Notes: generated by a model from the letters alone, not told the origin. 33,696 nucleotides of DNA from an uncultured Paracoccaceae bacterium (GCA_937995865.1 CALKJA010000047.1:1-33696); one strand, 5' to 3'. Counted from the stretch's first letter, positions 7,284-15,136 are shown. Program-made: numbers and translations.

Positions 7284-7510
7284 CCAACACACCGAACGCA
7301 CCTGCGCATGTCCTCCCGAGTGCGCAGGCAACTACCCCGGCGGGTTCGCCTGTCGGGGGCTTTTGCTGCCCTATCAGCAAGCTACGCGCTGAAGTGGACG
7401 CGGCAGAGGCCAAGTGGCGGCTAACTAACGGCACATCAGGCGGGCGGGCTAACTACCGGGCTTACGTGCGCGCTAAGGCGTGTCTGGTGGCTGCAGAGGT
7501 GGCGGGATGA
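7280..7510 (+). CDS. small hypothetical protein
   Basis: MTNTPNAPAHVLPS...; 4-nt overlaps. Confidence 0.6.
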   Translation: MTNTPNAPAHVLPSAQATTPAGSPVGGFCCPISKLRAEVDAAEAKWRLTNGTSGGRANYRAYVRAKACLVAAEVAG

Positions 7511-7830
7511 GAGCGGCGAAATCAGACGCCAACCAGCCTGAGATTGTCGAGGCACTACGTAAGGCGGGTGCAACCGTTACATCGCTTCACCGCGTTGGTA
7601 TGGGGTGCCCTGACCTCATGGTAGGGTATCGGGGCGTGAACCACCTGATTGAGGTCAAGGACGGCTCTAAGCCCCCATCAGCACGCAAGCTAACGCCTCC
7701 GCAGGTCATTTGGCATGATCGGTGGGCGGGCAGTGCAGTCGTTGTGACAAGCATTGAGGGAGCATTGGCCGCTATCGGTATTGGCCCTCATGCGTCAGTG
7801 AAAATACCCCTCATAGGGGAGATATCATGA
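7507..7830 (+). CDS. VRR-NUC-like nuclease
   Basis: EIVEALRKAGATVTSLHRVGMGCPDLMVGYRGVNHLIEVKDG: D...ExK PD-(D/E)XK pattern. Confidence 0.75.
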   Translation: MRAAKSDANQPEIVEALRKAGATVTSLHRVGMGCPDLMVGYRGVNHLIEVKDGSKPPSARKLTPPQVIWHDRWAGSAVVVTSIEGALAAIGIGPHASVKIPLIGEIS

Positions 7831-7952
7831 GCCTTATTTGCTTGCTAAATAACGGTGATTTGGCTATGAAAAGAAGCGACCCGCAAGCTGCGTCAACAGC
7901 AAACGGGTCTAATCATAACCGCATCTGTGAAGGAGACGCGCATGACTGTTAA
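7827..7952 (+). CDS. possible 41-aa peptide
   Basis: ATGA overlap with the preceding gene; MSLICLLNNGDLAMKRSDPQAASTANGSNHNRICEGDAHDC*. Confidence 0.25.
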   Translation: MSLICLLNNGDLAMKRSDPQAASTANGSNHNRICEGDAHDC

Positions 7953-8130
7953 CAGTCGTTATACGGACTCAGAGTCCGAAATCAATACTAAAAATTCAGA
8001 ACCCTGGCGGCCAATCGGCCAGCTTGTTAAATCGCTCCGCCAAAAATCAGTCGCCGCTATGAATAACGGCCTGTTTGAGGTCGCCGAGGAATACCACGCT
8101 CAGTCCATCGAAGCGGAGGTGGGAGAATGA
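7942..8130 (+). CDS. small hypothetical protein
   Basis: MTVNSRYTDSESEINTKNSEPWRPIGQLVKSLRQKSV...; AAGGAGACGCGC RBS; ATGA overlap with the next gene. Confidence 0.55.
   Translation: MTVNSRYTDSESEINTKNSEPWRPIGQLVKSLRQKSVAAMNNGLFEVAEEYHAQSIEAEVGE
7944..7978. repeat. pair of perfect palindromes
   Basis: GACTGTTAACAGTC (7944-7957) and CGGACTC-A-GAGTCCG (7964-7978). Confidence 0.8.
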
Positions 8131-8543
8131 GCGGCTGGTTTGCAGTAAAGCGCGGCATGACAGAGCACGACGTAATGCGCGGTGATTTCGCCCGCGTTGG
8201 GTGGTTCTTATGGATGATCGATAACGCTGTCTGGAGGGACACCCAGATCGACTTGGGGGGACGCCCTCATACAGTTCCTCGAGGCTCTCTTTGCTATTCG
8301 CAGAGGTTCATGGCCCAGAAGTTTTCTATATCCACGAAAGCTTTAAGAACCTTTCTTTCTGACCTTGAGCGACACAAAATCATAGAAACTGAGGTGGTTT
8401 CTACCGGGATCGGAACGAAAACAAAACGGACACAAGTAACCCTTTGTAATTACGACAAATATCAAGATTTCGGAAACAAGAGGGAAACAAGAGGGAAACA
8501 AAGAAGAACAAGGAAACAATATTCCCGTAGGGACGACCGATAA
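8127..8543 (+). CDS. replication initiator-like protein, N-terminal part (winged helix)
   Basis: MSGWFAVKRGMTEHDVMRGDFARVGWFLWMIDNAVWRD...TKRTQVTLCNYDKYQDFGNK; ends in an out-of-frame tail. Confidence 0.7.
   Translation: MSGWFAVKRGMTEHDVMRGDFARVGWFLWMIDNAVWRDTQIDLGGRPHTVPRGSLCYSQRFMAQKFSISTKALRTFLSDLERHKIIETEVVSTGIGTKTKRTQVTLCNYDKYQDFGNKRETRGKQRRTRKQYSRRDDR
8472..8519. repeat. 11-bp tandem repeat (GGAAACAAGAG), two exact copies plus degenerate copies
   Basis: 8472-8482 and 8483-8493 identical; GGAAACAA again at 8494-8501 and 8512-8519. Confidence 0.9.
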
Positions 8544-8559
8544 ATCGGCGTCTGGTAAC

Positions 8560-8859
8560 TTGGTTGATATCAGCTCTCCGGAAGCGGCTGTCTGGGCGAT
8601 AGGCAAAGCTTACCTAACGCCGATGATAGGCAAGGCTAAGGCCGGACAGATGGTCGGTAAGTTCCTCAAGCAATCTGGGGGTGATCCTGTTCCAGTTATG
8701 TCAGCAATTGAAGCGGCAAGAAAATCTGGAACCCAAGACCCAATCCCGTACATCACGGAAGCGCTCAACAGTGCGAAGTCAGGCAAGTCAAAGTTTGTTA
8801 GCTTTGAAGAGCAAGACCGCATCCGTGCCCAGCGAGCGCTGGACTTTTACCTGTCATGA
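8560..8859 (+). CDS. replication initiator-like protein, C-terminal part in the +1 frame
   Basis: TTG start; VDISSPEAAVWAIGKAYLTPMIGKAKAGQMVGKFLKQSGGDP...; same frame reads GNKEEQGNNIPVGTTDKSASGNL upstream. Confidence 0.6.
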   Translation: MVDISSPEAAVWAIGKAYLTPMIGKAKAGQMVGKFLKQSGGDPVPVMSAIEAARKSGTQDPIPYITEALNSAKSGKSKFVSFEEQDRIRAQRALDFYLS

Positions 8860-8871
8860 TTGGAGCAAGAT

Positions 8872-9213
8872 ATGAAATCGGCAAGCGAGATACTGCAGGA
8901 CGCAGGCATATCTGTTCGCAGGCAGTCGGGAAACCAAAGGGCGTTATGCCCGGAGTGCAGCCATGCGAGGCGCAAGAAAACGGACCCCTGTTTGAGCGTT
9001 TCGTTTTTACCGGACGGTGTGGTTTGGAATTGCTGGCACTGCGGCCATTCAGGGGGGCAGATCTATGGCAGTAGATCCCATGACTTGGCTAACGACATCT
9101 CGAAACCTAGACGCCGATCTTTTGGAATTCATGGGCATCAAGAGGGTAGAGCACGGCAAACTGGGAACGGCTCTAGCATTTCCGTACATCAGAGACGGCA
9201 AGCCTTACGCTGA
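8872..9213 (+). CDS. primase zinc-ribbon domain ORF (N-terminal part of a T7 gp4-like primase-helicase)
   Basis: ALCPECSHARRKKTDPCLSVSFLPDGVVWNCWHCGHSGG; C-terminal ~50 residues after the G6 tract look non-native. Confidence 0.7.
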   Translation: MKSASEILQDAGISVRRQSGNQRALCPECSHARRKKTDPCLSVSFLPDGVVWNCWHCGHSGGQIYGSRSHDLANDISKPRRRSFGIHGHQEGRARQTGNGSSISVHQRRQALR

Positions 9214-10468
9214 CAAGTTCAGGGGCAAGGACAAGACGTGGTCAAGCACTTCCGGTGTGACAAGAGGGCTTTATAATTCAGACGTCCTGAGCCAAATGCC
9301 AGCCCTTCCAGTTGTGATAACCGAAGGTGAAATAGACTGCCTTTCTGTAATGCAAGCAGGGTTTGAGCGGGCGGTGTCTCTTCCTGATGGATGGACAGAA
9401 CAGGGCAACAAGACTGAAGCGCTTGTGGAATCTCAGGCTGCGCTTATGGCCGCGCCCTTTGTCATAGTGGCAGGTGATAACGATGCCGCTGGGGAGAGTT
9501 TGCCAAGAACAGTTGCGAACCTTCTAGATGGTCAGGACGTGAGGTATGCCGAGTGGCCCGAAGGGTGCAAAGACGCTAACGACGTGCTTTGCAAGCTGGG
9601 TGAGGGTGAGGTGGCTGCGTGCCTGAACCGCGCATCTCGTATCGATCCGCCCGGCGGGTTTATAACGGGCTTTTCGAACTTGCCGCCGTTGTCGCGTCGT
9701 CGCGTTTTATCGGCTCCGCACCCACTGGTAAGAAATAGGCTCGCATTTGAACTTGGAGCAATGTCGGTAGGCACAGGTACGCCTGGGGCGGGAAAGTCAA
9801 CATTCTCAACATGGGTTTGGGATGCAGTGACGAGACATGAGCGTGTTAGAGTTGGGCTTCTTAGCTTCGAGACGCACCCGCATAGAACCAGAGACCATTT
9901 GTCTAGGCTGGCCACTGGTAGGCCGTTCGACCTGCTTTCTAGAGACGAAAGAGAATCGCTACTGGCAGACCTAGATACTCGGTTTCGGCTTGTGCATAGA
10001 ACATACGACAAGACGCTGCACACTATTGGTTGGCTGGAAAAAATGGTTCGCACATTGGCCGTTCGTGATGGGTGCAAATTGATATGCATCGACCCATGGA
10101 ATGAGCTGGAGCATTTGCCAGAGCCGGGCGAGAGCTTGACCAACTACATCAACTTTGCGCTTCAGCAAATTAGGCAATGGGCTGAAAAGCTTGAGGTCCA
10201 TATTTGCGTCATTGCGCACCCAAAGAAGATGGATTTTGGCCGAGAGCCGCGCGCGCCTATGGGATACGACATCGCAGACAGCGCAGCGTTTTTCAATAAG
10301 CCCTCTTTGGGCTTCACGGTCCATAGCGCCAAGACAGAAGCTGGCACGCCATTTGTTGAAATATACACATGGAAAGTGAGGGACGCGCAACTTTACGAAA
10401 TCAACAAAGGCCGAAGTGAGGCCAGCTTTGATGAGCAGACAATGGGTTACGAAGACTTGGAAATCTGA
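9065..10468 (+). CDS. TOPRIM primase / RecA-fold replicative helicase (T7 gp4-like)
   Basis: VITEGEIDCLSVMQAG (TOPRIM), VAGDNDAAGE, GTPGAGKSTFSTW (Walker A), KLICIDPWNELEH (Walker B); alternate upstream start at 9017. Confidence 0.85.
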   Translation: MAVDPMTWLTTSRNLDADLLEFMGIKRVEHGKLGTALAFPYIRDGKPYADKFRGKDKTWSSTSGVTRGLYNSDVLSQMPALPVVITEGEIDCLSVMQAGFERAVSLPDGWTEQGNKTEALVESQAALMAAPFVIVAGDNDAAGESLPRTVANLLDGQDVRYAEWPEGCKDANDVLCKLGEGEVAACLNRASRIDPPGGFITGFSNLPPLSRRRVLSAPHPLVRNRLAFELGAMSVGTGTPGAGKSTFSTWVWDAVTRHERVRVGLLSFETHPHRTRDHLSRLATGRPFDLLSRDERESLLADLDTRFRLVHRTYDKTLHTIGWLEKMVRTLAVRDGCKLICIDPWNELEHLPEPGESLTNYINFALQQIRQWAEKLEVHICVIAHPKKMDFGREPRAPMGYDIADSAAFFNKPSLGFTVHSAKTEAGTPFVEIYTWKVRDAQLYEINKGRSEASFDEQTMGYEDLEI

Positions 10469-10512
10469 CCCTGGAAATCAACCACAGCAAGCCAAATAGG
10501 AGCTTATTCAAA

Positions 10513-10914
10513 ATGCTAAACGCAGTAATCGCAGGAAACATCGGCAAGGACGCAGAGACGCGTAACGCTGGCCAATCAACAGTGACCGGGTTCAACGTTG
10601 CCGTAGAGCAGCGCGACAAGAACGGAAAAAAGACGACTTGGGTTCGTTGCTCAATGTGGGGAAAGCGCGGCGATACACTACGCCAGTATCTCACGAAGGG
10701 CAGCAAGGTCTGCGTATCTGGCGAACTTTCCACAAGTGAGTACGAGGGCAAGACTAACCTTGAGCTAAACGTTTCTGACGTTTCCCTAATGGGCGGCGGC
10801 AAATCATCAGGCGGCAACCAAGAACCTGAGCGCGGCAACGGATACGGGGCAGGCGGACGCCCAGGCGGCGACATGGACGACGAGATTCCATTCGCGCCCG
10901 AAACCCGCGCTTAA
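10513..10914 (+). CDS. ssb: single-stranded DNA-binding protein
   Basis: OB-fold SSB sequence MLNAVIAGNIGKDAETR...WVRCSMWGKRGDTL; C-terminal DMDDEIPF motif. Confidence 0.95.
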   Translation: MLNAVIAGNIGKDAETRNAGQSTVTGFNVAVEQRDKNGKKTTWVRCSMWGKRGDTLRQYLTKGSKVCVSGELSTSEYEGKTNLELNVSDVSLMGGGKSSGGNQEPERGNGYGAGGRPGGDMDDEIPFAPETRA

Positions 10915-10920
10915 CGCAAA

Positions 10921-10950
10921 GAGGGCCTGACACTTCACTGCCCGGCCCTC
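10921..10950. promoter_or_regulatory. hairpin between ssb and erf
   Basis: GAGGGCC-N16-GGCCCTC. Confidence 0.35.
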
Positions 10951-10980
10951 AATCACCAACCAGATGAAAGGATCTGAAAG

Positions 10981-11703
10981 ATGACAATACTAAATAAATC
11001 AGAAATTGCCGCACGAGGTCAATCCATGGGGAACCTATACGGCGCATTGGCTGCGGCCCAAGGCAAGTTCCCTGAGATAAGCAAAAACAAAACCGGTCAC
11101 GGCTACAAGTACGCCGACATAGCGGACATCTTGCGCGCAGTAAGGCCTATCCTGTCTGCACACGAATTGGCAATCTTCCAAAGCATTGAGGGCGATAAGA
11201 TTGTCACGATGTTGGCTCACTCAACCGGGGCAACCTTGCGTTCTGAATACCCCCTTGTCCAAGACGGCACCGGACGGATGAATAACATTCAGAGAATGGG
11301 CGCGGCTCTGACTTATGCTCGTAGGTATTCCTTGACGGCTTTGCTGGGTGTTGCGGCGGACGAAGACGTTGACGCCAGCGAGGTTTCTGTTTCAGGGGGG
11401 CAATCACAGGGGAAGTCCATGGGGGCGGCTTTAAAAGACGCTTGGAAAGATGGAGTTCTTGACAGCTTGCCGGACGACGCCACAGACCGCGATAAGGCTG
11501 TCGCATTCTCTGAGCAGCTTATTGCTGACATGGAGAAGGCAAAAACAGGAAAGTCTATCAACGGCGTTTGGATTAAGCGCCAAGACATAATTGATGCCTT
11601 AGACCGAAAGCACAATGACCTCTACCAGAATGTTTTTGATTGTTTTCATTCATGCATGGCGAATGTTTCTGAAGGCGAAGCGTCAAAGGTCGCGGCGCAG
11701 TGA
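10981..11703 (+). CDS. erf: ERF-family ssDNA-annealing protein
   Basis: GHGYKYADIADILRAVRPILSAHELAIFQSI...MGAALTYARRYSLTALLGVAADEDVDA. Confidence 0.92.
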   Translation: MTILNKSEIAARGQSMGNLYGALAAAQGKFPEISKNKTGHGYKYADIADILRAVRPILSAHELAIFQSIEGDKIVTMLAHSTGATLRSEYPLVQDGTGRMNNIQRMGAALTYARRYSLTALLGVAADEDVDASEVSVSGGQSQGKSMGAALKDAWKDGVLDSLPDDATDRDKAVAFSEQLIADMEKAKTGKSINGVWIKRQDIIDALDRKHNDLYQNVFDCFHSCMANVSEGEASKVAAQ

Positions 11704-12137
11704 GACCGCAAAAGTTCCACTTGATCGGCGACAGCCAAAGAGCGGCGGCAACTGCTGCCATATCTGCAGCTAAGGCTGGTCAGGTGGTGACTATATGCGA
11801 CCGCAACCGCACGACAGAACAGAACGCGCTGCTTCACAAATGGTTTGGACAGATAGCCACACAGAAGGGTGACGAAACCATGTTGGACGTTAAGGGATAC
11901 TGCAACCTGACCTATGGTCGCCCGATTAAGGTCAGGGATGATCCAGAGTGGAACTCAGTGTTTGGGTATCTGTTCGATCACCTGAATCACGAAAAAAAAC
12001 TGAAGGCCATTCGAGTCCTAGATGTGCCGTTTACTCGCAACATGAACGTTTCTCAGTTGTCGGAGTACATGGACGCAATGAGTCGAGACTACCGGCAAGA
12101 AGGGTTTGTGCTGGCGCAACCGGAGGAGCGGAATTGA
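11700..12137 (+). CDS. NinB-like recombination protein
   Basis: RTTEQNALLHKWFGQIATQKGDE...VKGYCNLTYGRPI...VSQLSEYMDAM. Confidence 0.85.
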   Translation: MRPQKFHLIGDSQRAAATAAISAAKAGQVVTICDRNRTTEQNALLHKWFGQIATQKGDETMLDVKGYCNLTYGRPIKVRDDPEWNSVFGYLFDHLNHEKKLKAIRVLDVPFTRNMNVSQLSEYMDAMSRDYRQEGFVLAQPEERN

Positions 12138-12481
12138 ACCTCACAGGCCAATCCATCTACGCAAAGGACCCAGACTACCGGACAAGCCGCAACAGCGGTG
12201 ATGACCCGGAGTATCTGGCCAAGGTCCGTTCACTGCCATGCTGCATTTGCTACGAATACGGCATGAAGCAGGAAAGTCGGACGACAGCACATCACGTCAT
12301 CATGGGGCGCGGTGGGTCACGCAGAACACCGGATAAAATGGCGATCCCGTTGTGCGACGGGCACCACCAGGGAGACCGCGACACAAGCAAAATAGCAATT
12401 CACAGACAGCCTAAGGCGTGGCGAGAGGCCTACGGCCCTGACACGGACTGGATTGGCTGGACACAGGAGCGATGCGTATGA
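12134..12481 (+). CDS. Ref-like/HNH recombination nuclease
   Basis: TTG start overlapping the upstream stop; LPCCICYEYG...TTAHHVIMGRGGSRRTPDKMAIPLCDGHHQGD. Confidence 0.75.
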   Translation: MNLTGQSIYAKDPDYRTSRNSGDDPEYLAKVRSLPCCICYEYGMKQESRTTAHHVIMGRGGSRRTPDKMAIPLCDGHHQGDRDTSKIAIHRQPKAWREAYGPDTDWIGWTQERCV

Positions 12482-12660
12482 ATGAATCTTATAAAAGGGA
12501 TGTTGAGGCGTTGCGCCTGCTGCATCGCGATTGGGACGAAAAAACGAAAGGTGATCAGCAGGCCATTCACCACACGTTCATGTACACGATTAGCGCAGCT
12601 GTTGAGGCTGGCGTCGTTGCCTTTCCAGATAAAGCCGATGGAGAGGGAGAGTCGTCGTGA
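12478..12660 (+). CDS. small hypothetical protein
   Basis: MNESYKRDVEALRLLHRDWDEKTKG...; overlap-coupled. Confidence 0.6.
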   Translation: MNESYKRDVEALRLLHRDWDEKTKGDQQAIHHTFMYTISAAVEAGVVAFPDKADGEGESS

Positions 12661-13004
12661 GCATCCTGACCACCACCTACGCGCCGGGCACACTCACGGA
12701 ACAGCAGATTGGCGAGATATGGAAGGCCAAGGCCAAGGTGGCTGGCAATCGTCGGGGCGCGCCAAGCTTAGCGCCATCAAATAGCGGCACCAAGAAGGCA
12801 GACCGCGCAATGGTGAATGGAGGATTTGCGCGAATAATGAACGCCCTCAAGGACGGACCCAAGACGCCAAGCGAGATAGCGGGTCTAGCGGGTTTAGCGC
12901 CAGTAACAACGCAGCAGTATTTGTATGACATGCGGCTTAAGGGGCTGACGGAAATAGAAGGCGGCGTTGGCAGGTCGAAGATATGGCGGTTGGTAGCCAA
13001 ATGA
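12657..13004 (+). CDS. winged-HTH DNA-binding protein
   Basis: GTG start; ARIMNALKDGPKTPSEIAGLAGLAPVTTQQYLYDMRLKGLTEIEGGVGRSKIWRLV. Confidence 0.7.
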   Translation: MSILTTTYAPGTLTEQQIGEIWKAKAKVAGNRRGAPSLAPSNSGTKKADRAMVNGGFARIMNALKDGPKTPSEIAGLAGLAPVTTQQYLYDMRLKGLTEIEGGVGRSKIWRLVAK

Positions 13005-13177
13005 ACCTCACACCCATGGATTCAGTCAGGGCCGCAATCATCAACGCAATGCTTGAAGATATGACCGTGATTGATCTTTGGATGTGCGCCGAACACGCCG
13101 AGACATCGGAAGACTTCGACACGGCAGTAAATGAATTGGCGCAGGCAGTGCCATCAGAAACAACAGGGCAGGGGTGA
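13001..13177 (+). CDS. small hypothetical protein
   Basis: ATGA overlap; MNLTPMDSVRAAIINAMLEDMTVIDLWMCAEHAE. Confidence 0.55.
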   Translation: MNLTPMDSVRAAIINAMLEDMTVIDLWMCAEHAETSEDFDTAVNELAQAVPSETTGQG

Positions 13178-13178
13178 T

Positions 13179-13358
13179 ATGGCAGGCTTTGACTTTACGC
13201 AGCTGGGTGAATTCGAGATTGAATATGGGGAAACCGCGAACCCCGAAATATTCGTGACTGAGCACGAGACGCACTCATTGCTGTTGGGGCCGGACGGGGA
13301 GCCGCTGCAGTACGAAACACACCCAATCGGGTTTATTCTGAAGCACAGGCAGGGGTAA
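13179..13358 (+). CDS. small hypothetical protein
   Basis: MAGFDFTQLGEFEIEYGETANPEIFVTEHETH... Confidence 0.55.
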   Translation: MAGFDFTQLGEFEIEYGETANPEIFVTEHETHSLLLGPDGEPLQYETHPIGFILKHRQG

Positions 13359-13364
13359 GAGCAG

Positions 13365-13649
13365 ATGACCAAGACCAGCAGAAGCAGCGGACCAATGATT
13401 GATCCCAGCACGCCACCAATGGACATAAATACAGCCCCTAGAGATGGGACAGAGATTCTTTTGTTTGGCCGTACTGAGTGGGAGGATTATGGCGACAAGA
13501 ATGACCCGCCAGTATGGGTTGTGGGGTATTTCGACGATGAAAATTCAAATGGCTGGGTGGCGACTACCGCCAATCCATACCAAGACGATGTACACGCGAC
13601 TCATTGGTATCCACTGCCCGCCGCGCCAACTACAATAAAGGGTGTGTAA
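13365..13649 (+). CDS. DUF551-like protein
   Basis: MDINTAPRDGTEILLFGR...WVVGYFDDENSNGWVATT...ATHWYPLPAAP. Confidence 0.7.
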   Translation: MTKTSRSSGPMIDPSTPPMDINTAPRDGTEILLFGRTEWEDYGDKNDPPVWVVGYFDDENSNGWVATTANPYQDDVHATHWYPLPAAPTTIKGV

Positions 13650-13655
13650 GAGAAG

Positions 13656-14186
13656 ATGGCCAAGACCAGTAGAACAGCACGGAAGAGCCGTAGGAAGTCC
13701 GTCAGCGTGGCACCTATGCCATTTGGCGGGGACCATGGCCCGGGGACAAGAGCTGCCACTGTCGGTACGCTCCTAGAGCCTGTGGTGGACGATATGGGAC
13801 GCAACCCTAACCACATGGGCAGGCGACGGCGCAAAATCATCATAGATGACATGCTCAAGCGTCAAACAATTACCATGCGCCAGCACCAAGCAGCAGAGGC
13901 TATCCAATTGGCCTACCTTGGGGTGCAGCGACTATCCAGCGGTGGTCCGCTACAGGAGCAGGTGCAGTCGTCGCCCAAGCCAGACGCCGCCGTTGCCATT
14001 CAGGTCGGCGCAAACTCACGTTTCGTTAGGGTCATGAAGGCAGTCAAGTCATCTGACCGTGAATTGATCGAGGCCGTGTGCTTTCACAACAAGCCGCTGC
14101 GGTCAGCTATTCGAGGCGGGTATGTGCGAGGGTATACGCGTTTTCGTGAAGCGCTAGATTTAGTGGCTGACCACATGAACTATTGA
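13656..14186 (+). CDS. basic protein, possible late-gene regulator (position before the packaging operon)
   Basis: Basic N-terminus and C-terminal helical region; last rightward gene before the late block; function inferred from position only. Confidence 0.5.
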   Translation: MAKTSRTARKSRRKSVSVAPMPFGGDHGPGTRAATVGTLLEPVVDDMGRNPNHMGRRRRKIIIDDMLKRQTITMRQHQAAEAIQLAYLGVQRLSSGGPLQEQVQSSPKPDAAVAIQVGANSRFVRVMKAVKSSDRELIEAVCFHNKPLRSAIRGGYVRGYTRFREALDLVADHMNY

Positions 14187-14224
14187 CGGGAAATAAAAAG
14201 CGGTATATTTGTACAATACGGGCG

Positions 14225-14261
14225 AGGCGCGGTGACGAAAAATCACGCGCCTTGTTTGTTT
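14225..14261 (+). terminator. intrinsic terminator
   Basis: AGGCGCGGTGA-cgaaaaa-TCACGCGCCT (one bulge) followed by TGTTTGTTT. Confidence 0.7.
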
Positions 14262-14271
14262 CACAGTTCAT

Positions 14272-14556
14272 TCAATCAGCAATGACGCAGCTAACGTTAG
14301 AGATATGATTGCCTGCGTTGTCTAGCCTGACTTGAGTAGCAAGGTTATTTGCGATTGTGTTCTGCACTGAAACCAGAACGCCCGATTCAGTATAGCCAGC
14401 GCATGTTATCCATGTGCCTGCATTTGTGTCGGATATGTTGACCAGAAGATAGTTGCCTGATCGGCTAGGTATAAGGCTGTCGATAGTAAGCGTATCCCAT
14501 TCATGCGCTGTTGCAGATTGGGATATGATGGGCAGGCATAGCGCTAATCGCTTCAT
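14272..14556 (-). CDS. small secreted protein, antisense moron
   Basis: MKRLALCLPIISQSATAHEWDTLTIDSLIPSRSGNYLLVNISDTNAGTWITCAGYTES...VSCVIAD; signal peptide and two Cys; opposite to all surrounding genes. Confidence 0.6.
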   Translation of the reverse strand: MKRLALCLPIISQSATAHEWDTLTIDSLIPSRSGNYLLVNISDTNAGTWITCAGYTESGVLVSVQNTIANNLATQVRLDNAGNHISNVSCVIAD

Positions 14557-14577
14557 GTTCAAACCTCGGTGGTGTTG

Positions 14578-14877
14578 ATGGGCGGATGGGATCACAGCCT
14601 AAGCAGGCACGAAAGAGGCTACGGCTATCAGTGGGTCAAGACAAGGGCCAGGGTTCTGCAGCGTGATGGGTATCTATGCCAGCCCTGCCTAAAGACAGGT
14701 AGGCCAACGCCAGCCACAGAGGTGGACCACATCACACCAAAGGCACAAGACGGAACAGACGATTACGACAACCTGCAATCTATATGCACTGACTGCCATA
14801 AGGTGAAGACCAAGGCAGAGACATCAGGGCGCAAGGATAGACTGCAATATGACGCACAAGGATATCCGATATGGTAA
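14578..14877 (+). CDS. HNH endonuclease (packaging-associated)
   Basis: RVLQRDGYLCQPCLKTGRPTPATEVDHITPKAQDGTDDYDNLQSICTDCHKVKTKAE. Confidence 0.9.
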   Translation: MGGWDHSLSRHERGYGYQWVKTRARVLQRDGYLCQPCLKTGRPTPATEVDHITPKAQDGTDDYDNLQSICTDCHKVKTKAETSGRKDRLQYDAQGYPIW

Positions 14878-15038
14878 CGAACACGACTGAACGCAATCAC
14901 GCTTACGATGTTAGCCCCAAGGACGCTGCTATTGCAGTAGAGCAATTCCTTAATGACTGCGGGTATGTGATGGATGGGTTGAAGATGATCGAAGCCGCTG
15001 GCGGTAAGTTGGGCCGGTATAGCTTTGATGATCTATGA
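14871..15038 (+). CDS. 55-aa hypothetical protein
   Basis: MVTNTTERNHAYDVSPKDAAIAVEQFLNDCGYVMDGLKMIEAAGGKLGRYSFDDL*; overlaps the HNH stop; below the supplied ORF-track cutoff. Confidence 0.5.
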   Translation: MVTNTTERNHAYDVSPKDAAIAVEQFLNDCGYVMDGLKMIEAAGGKLGRYSFDDL

Positions 15039-15136
15039 TGTGGGGGGGGTATGCAAATCTTTGCACCCTCTGAACTCGGGACCGGCGGGGGTAACCACTT
15101 TTTCACATCCACAGTTGAAACATTAGGAAAGATTTG
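15039..15136. other. candidate cos / packaging region
   Basis: Intergenic between HNH and terS with G8 (15042-15049), TGCAAA-TC-TTTGCA (15052-15065), GGGACCGGCGGGGGTAACC (15078-15095). Confidence 0.3.

Noticed and set aside
8472-8505. GGGAAAC heptamer as a programmed -1 frameshift site in the initiator gene
   Set aside because: The required shift is +1/-2, and the heptamer is not in the X XXY YYZ phase relative to the reading frame.
9532-10143. 203-aa minus-strand ORF
   Set aside because: Antisense to the helicase gene, which has clear Walker motifs.
14183-14217. TTGACG ... TATTTG/TACAAT possible promoter before the terminator
   Set aside because: Spacing fits only a poor -10; a transcript would terminate almost immediately at 14225-14261. 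Too weak to list.
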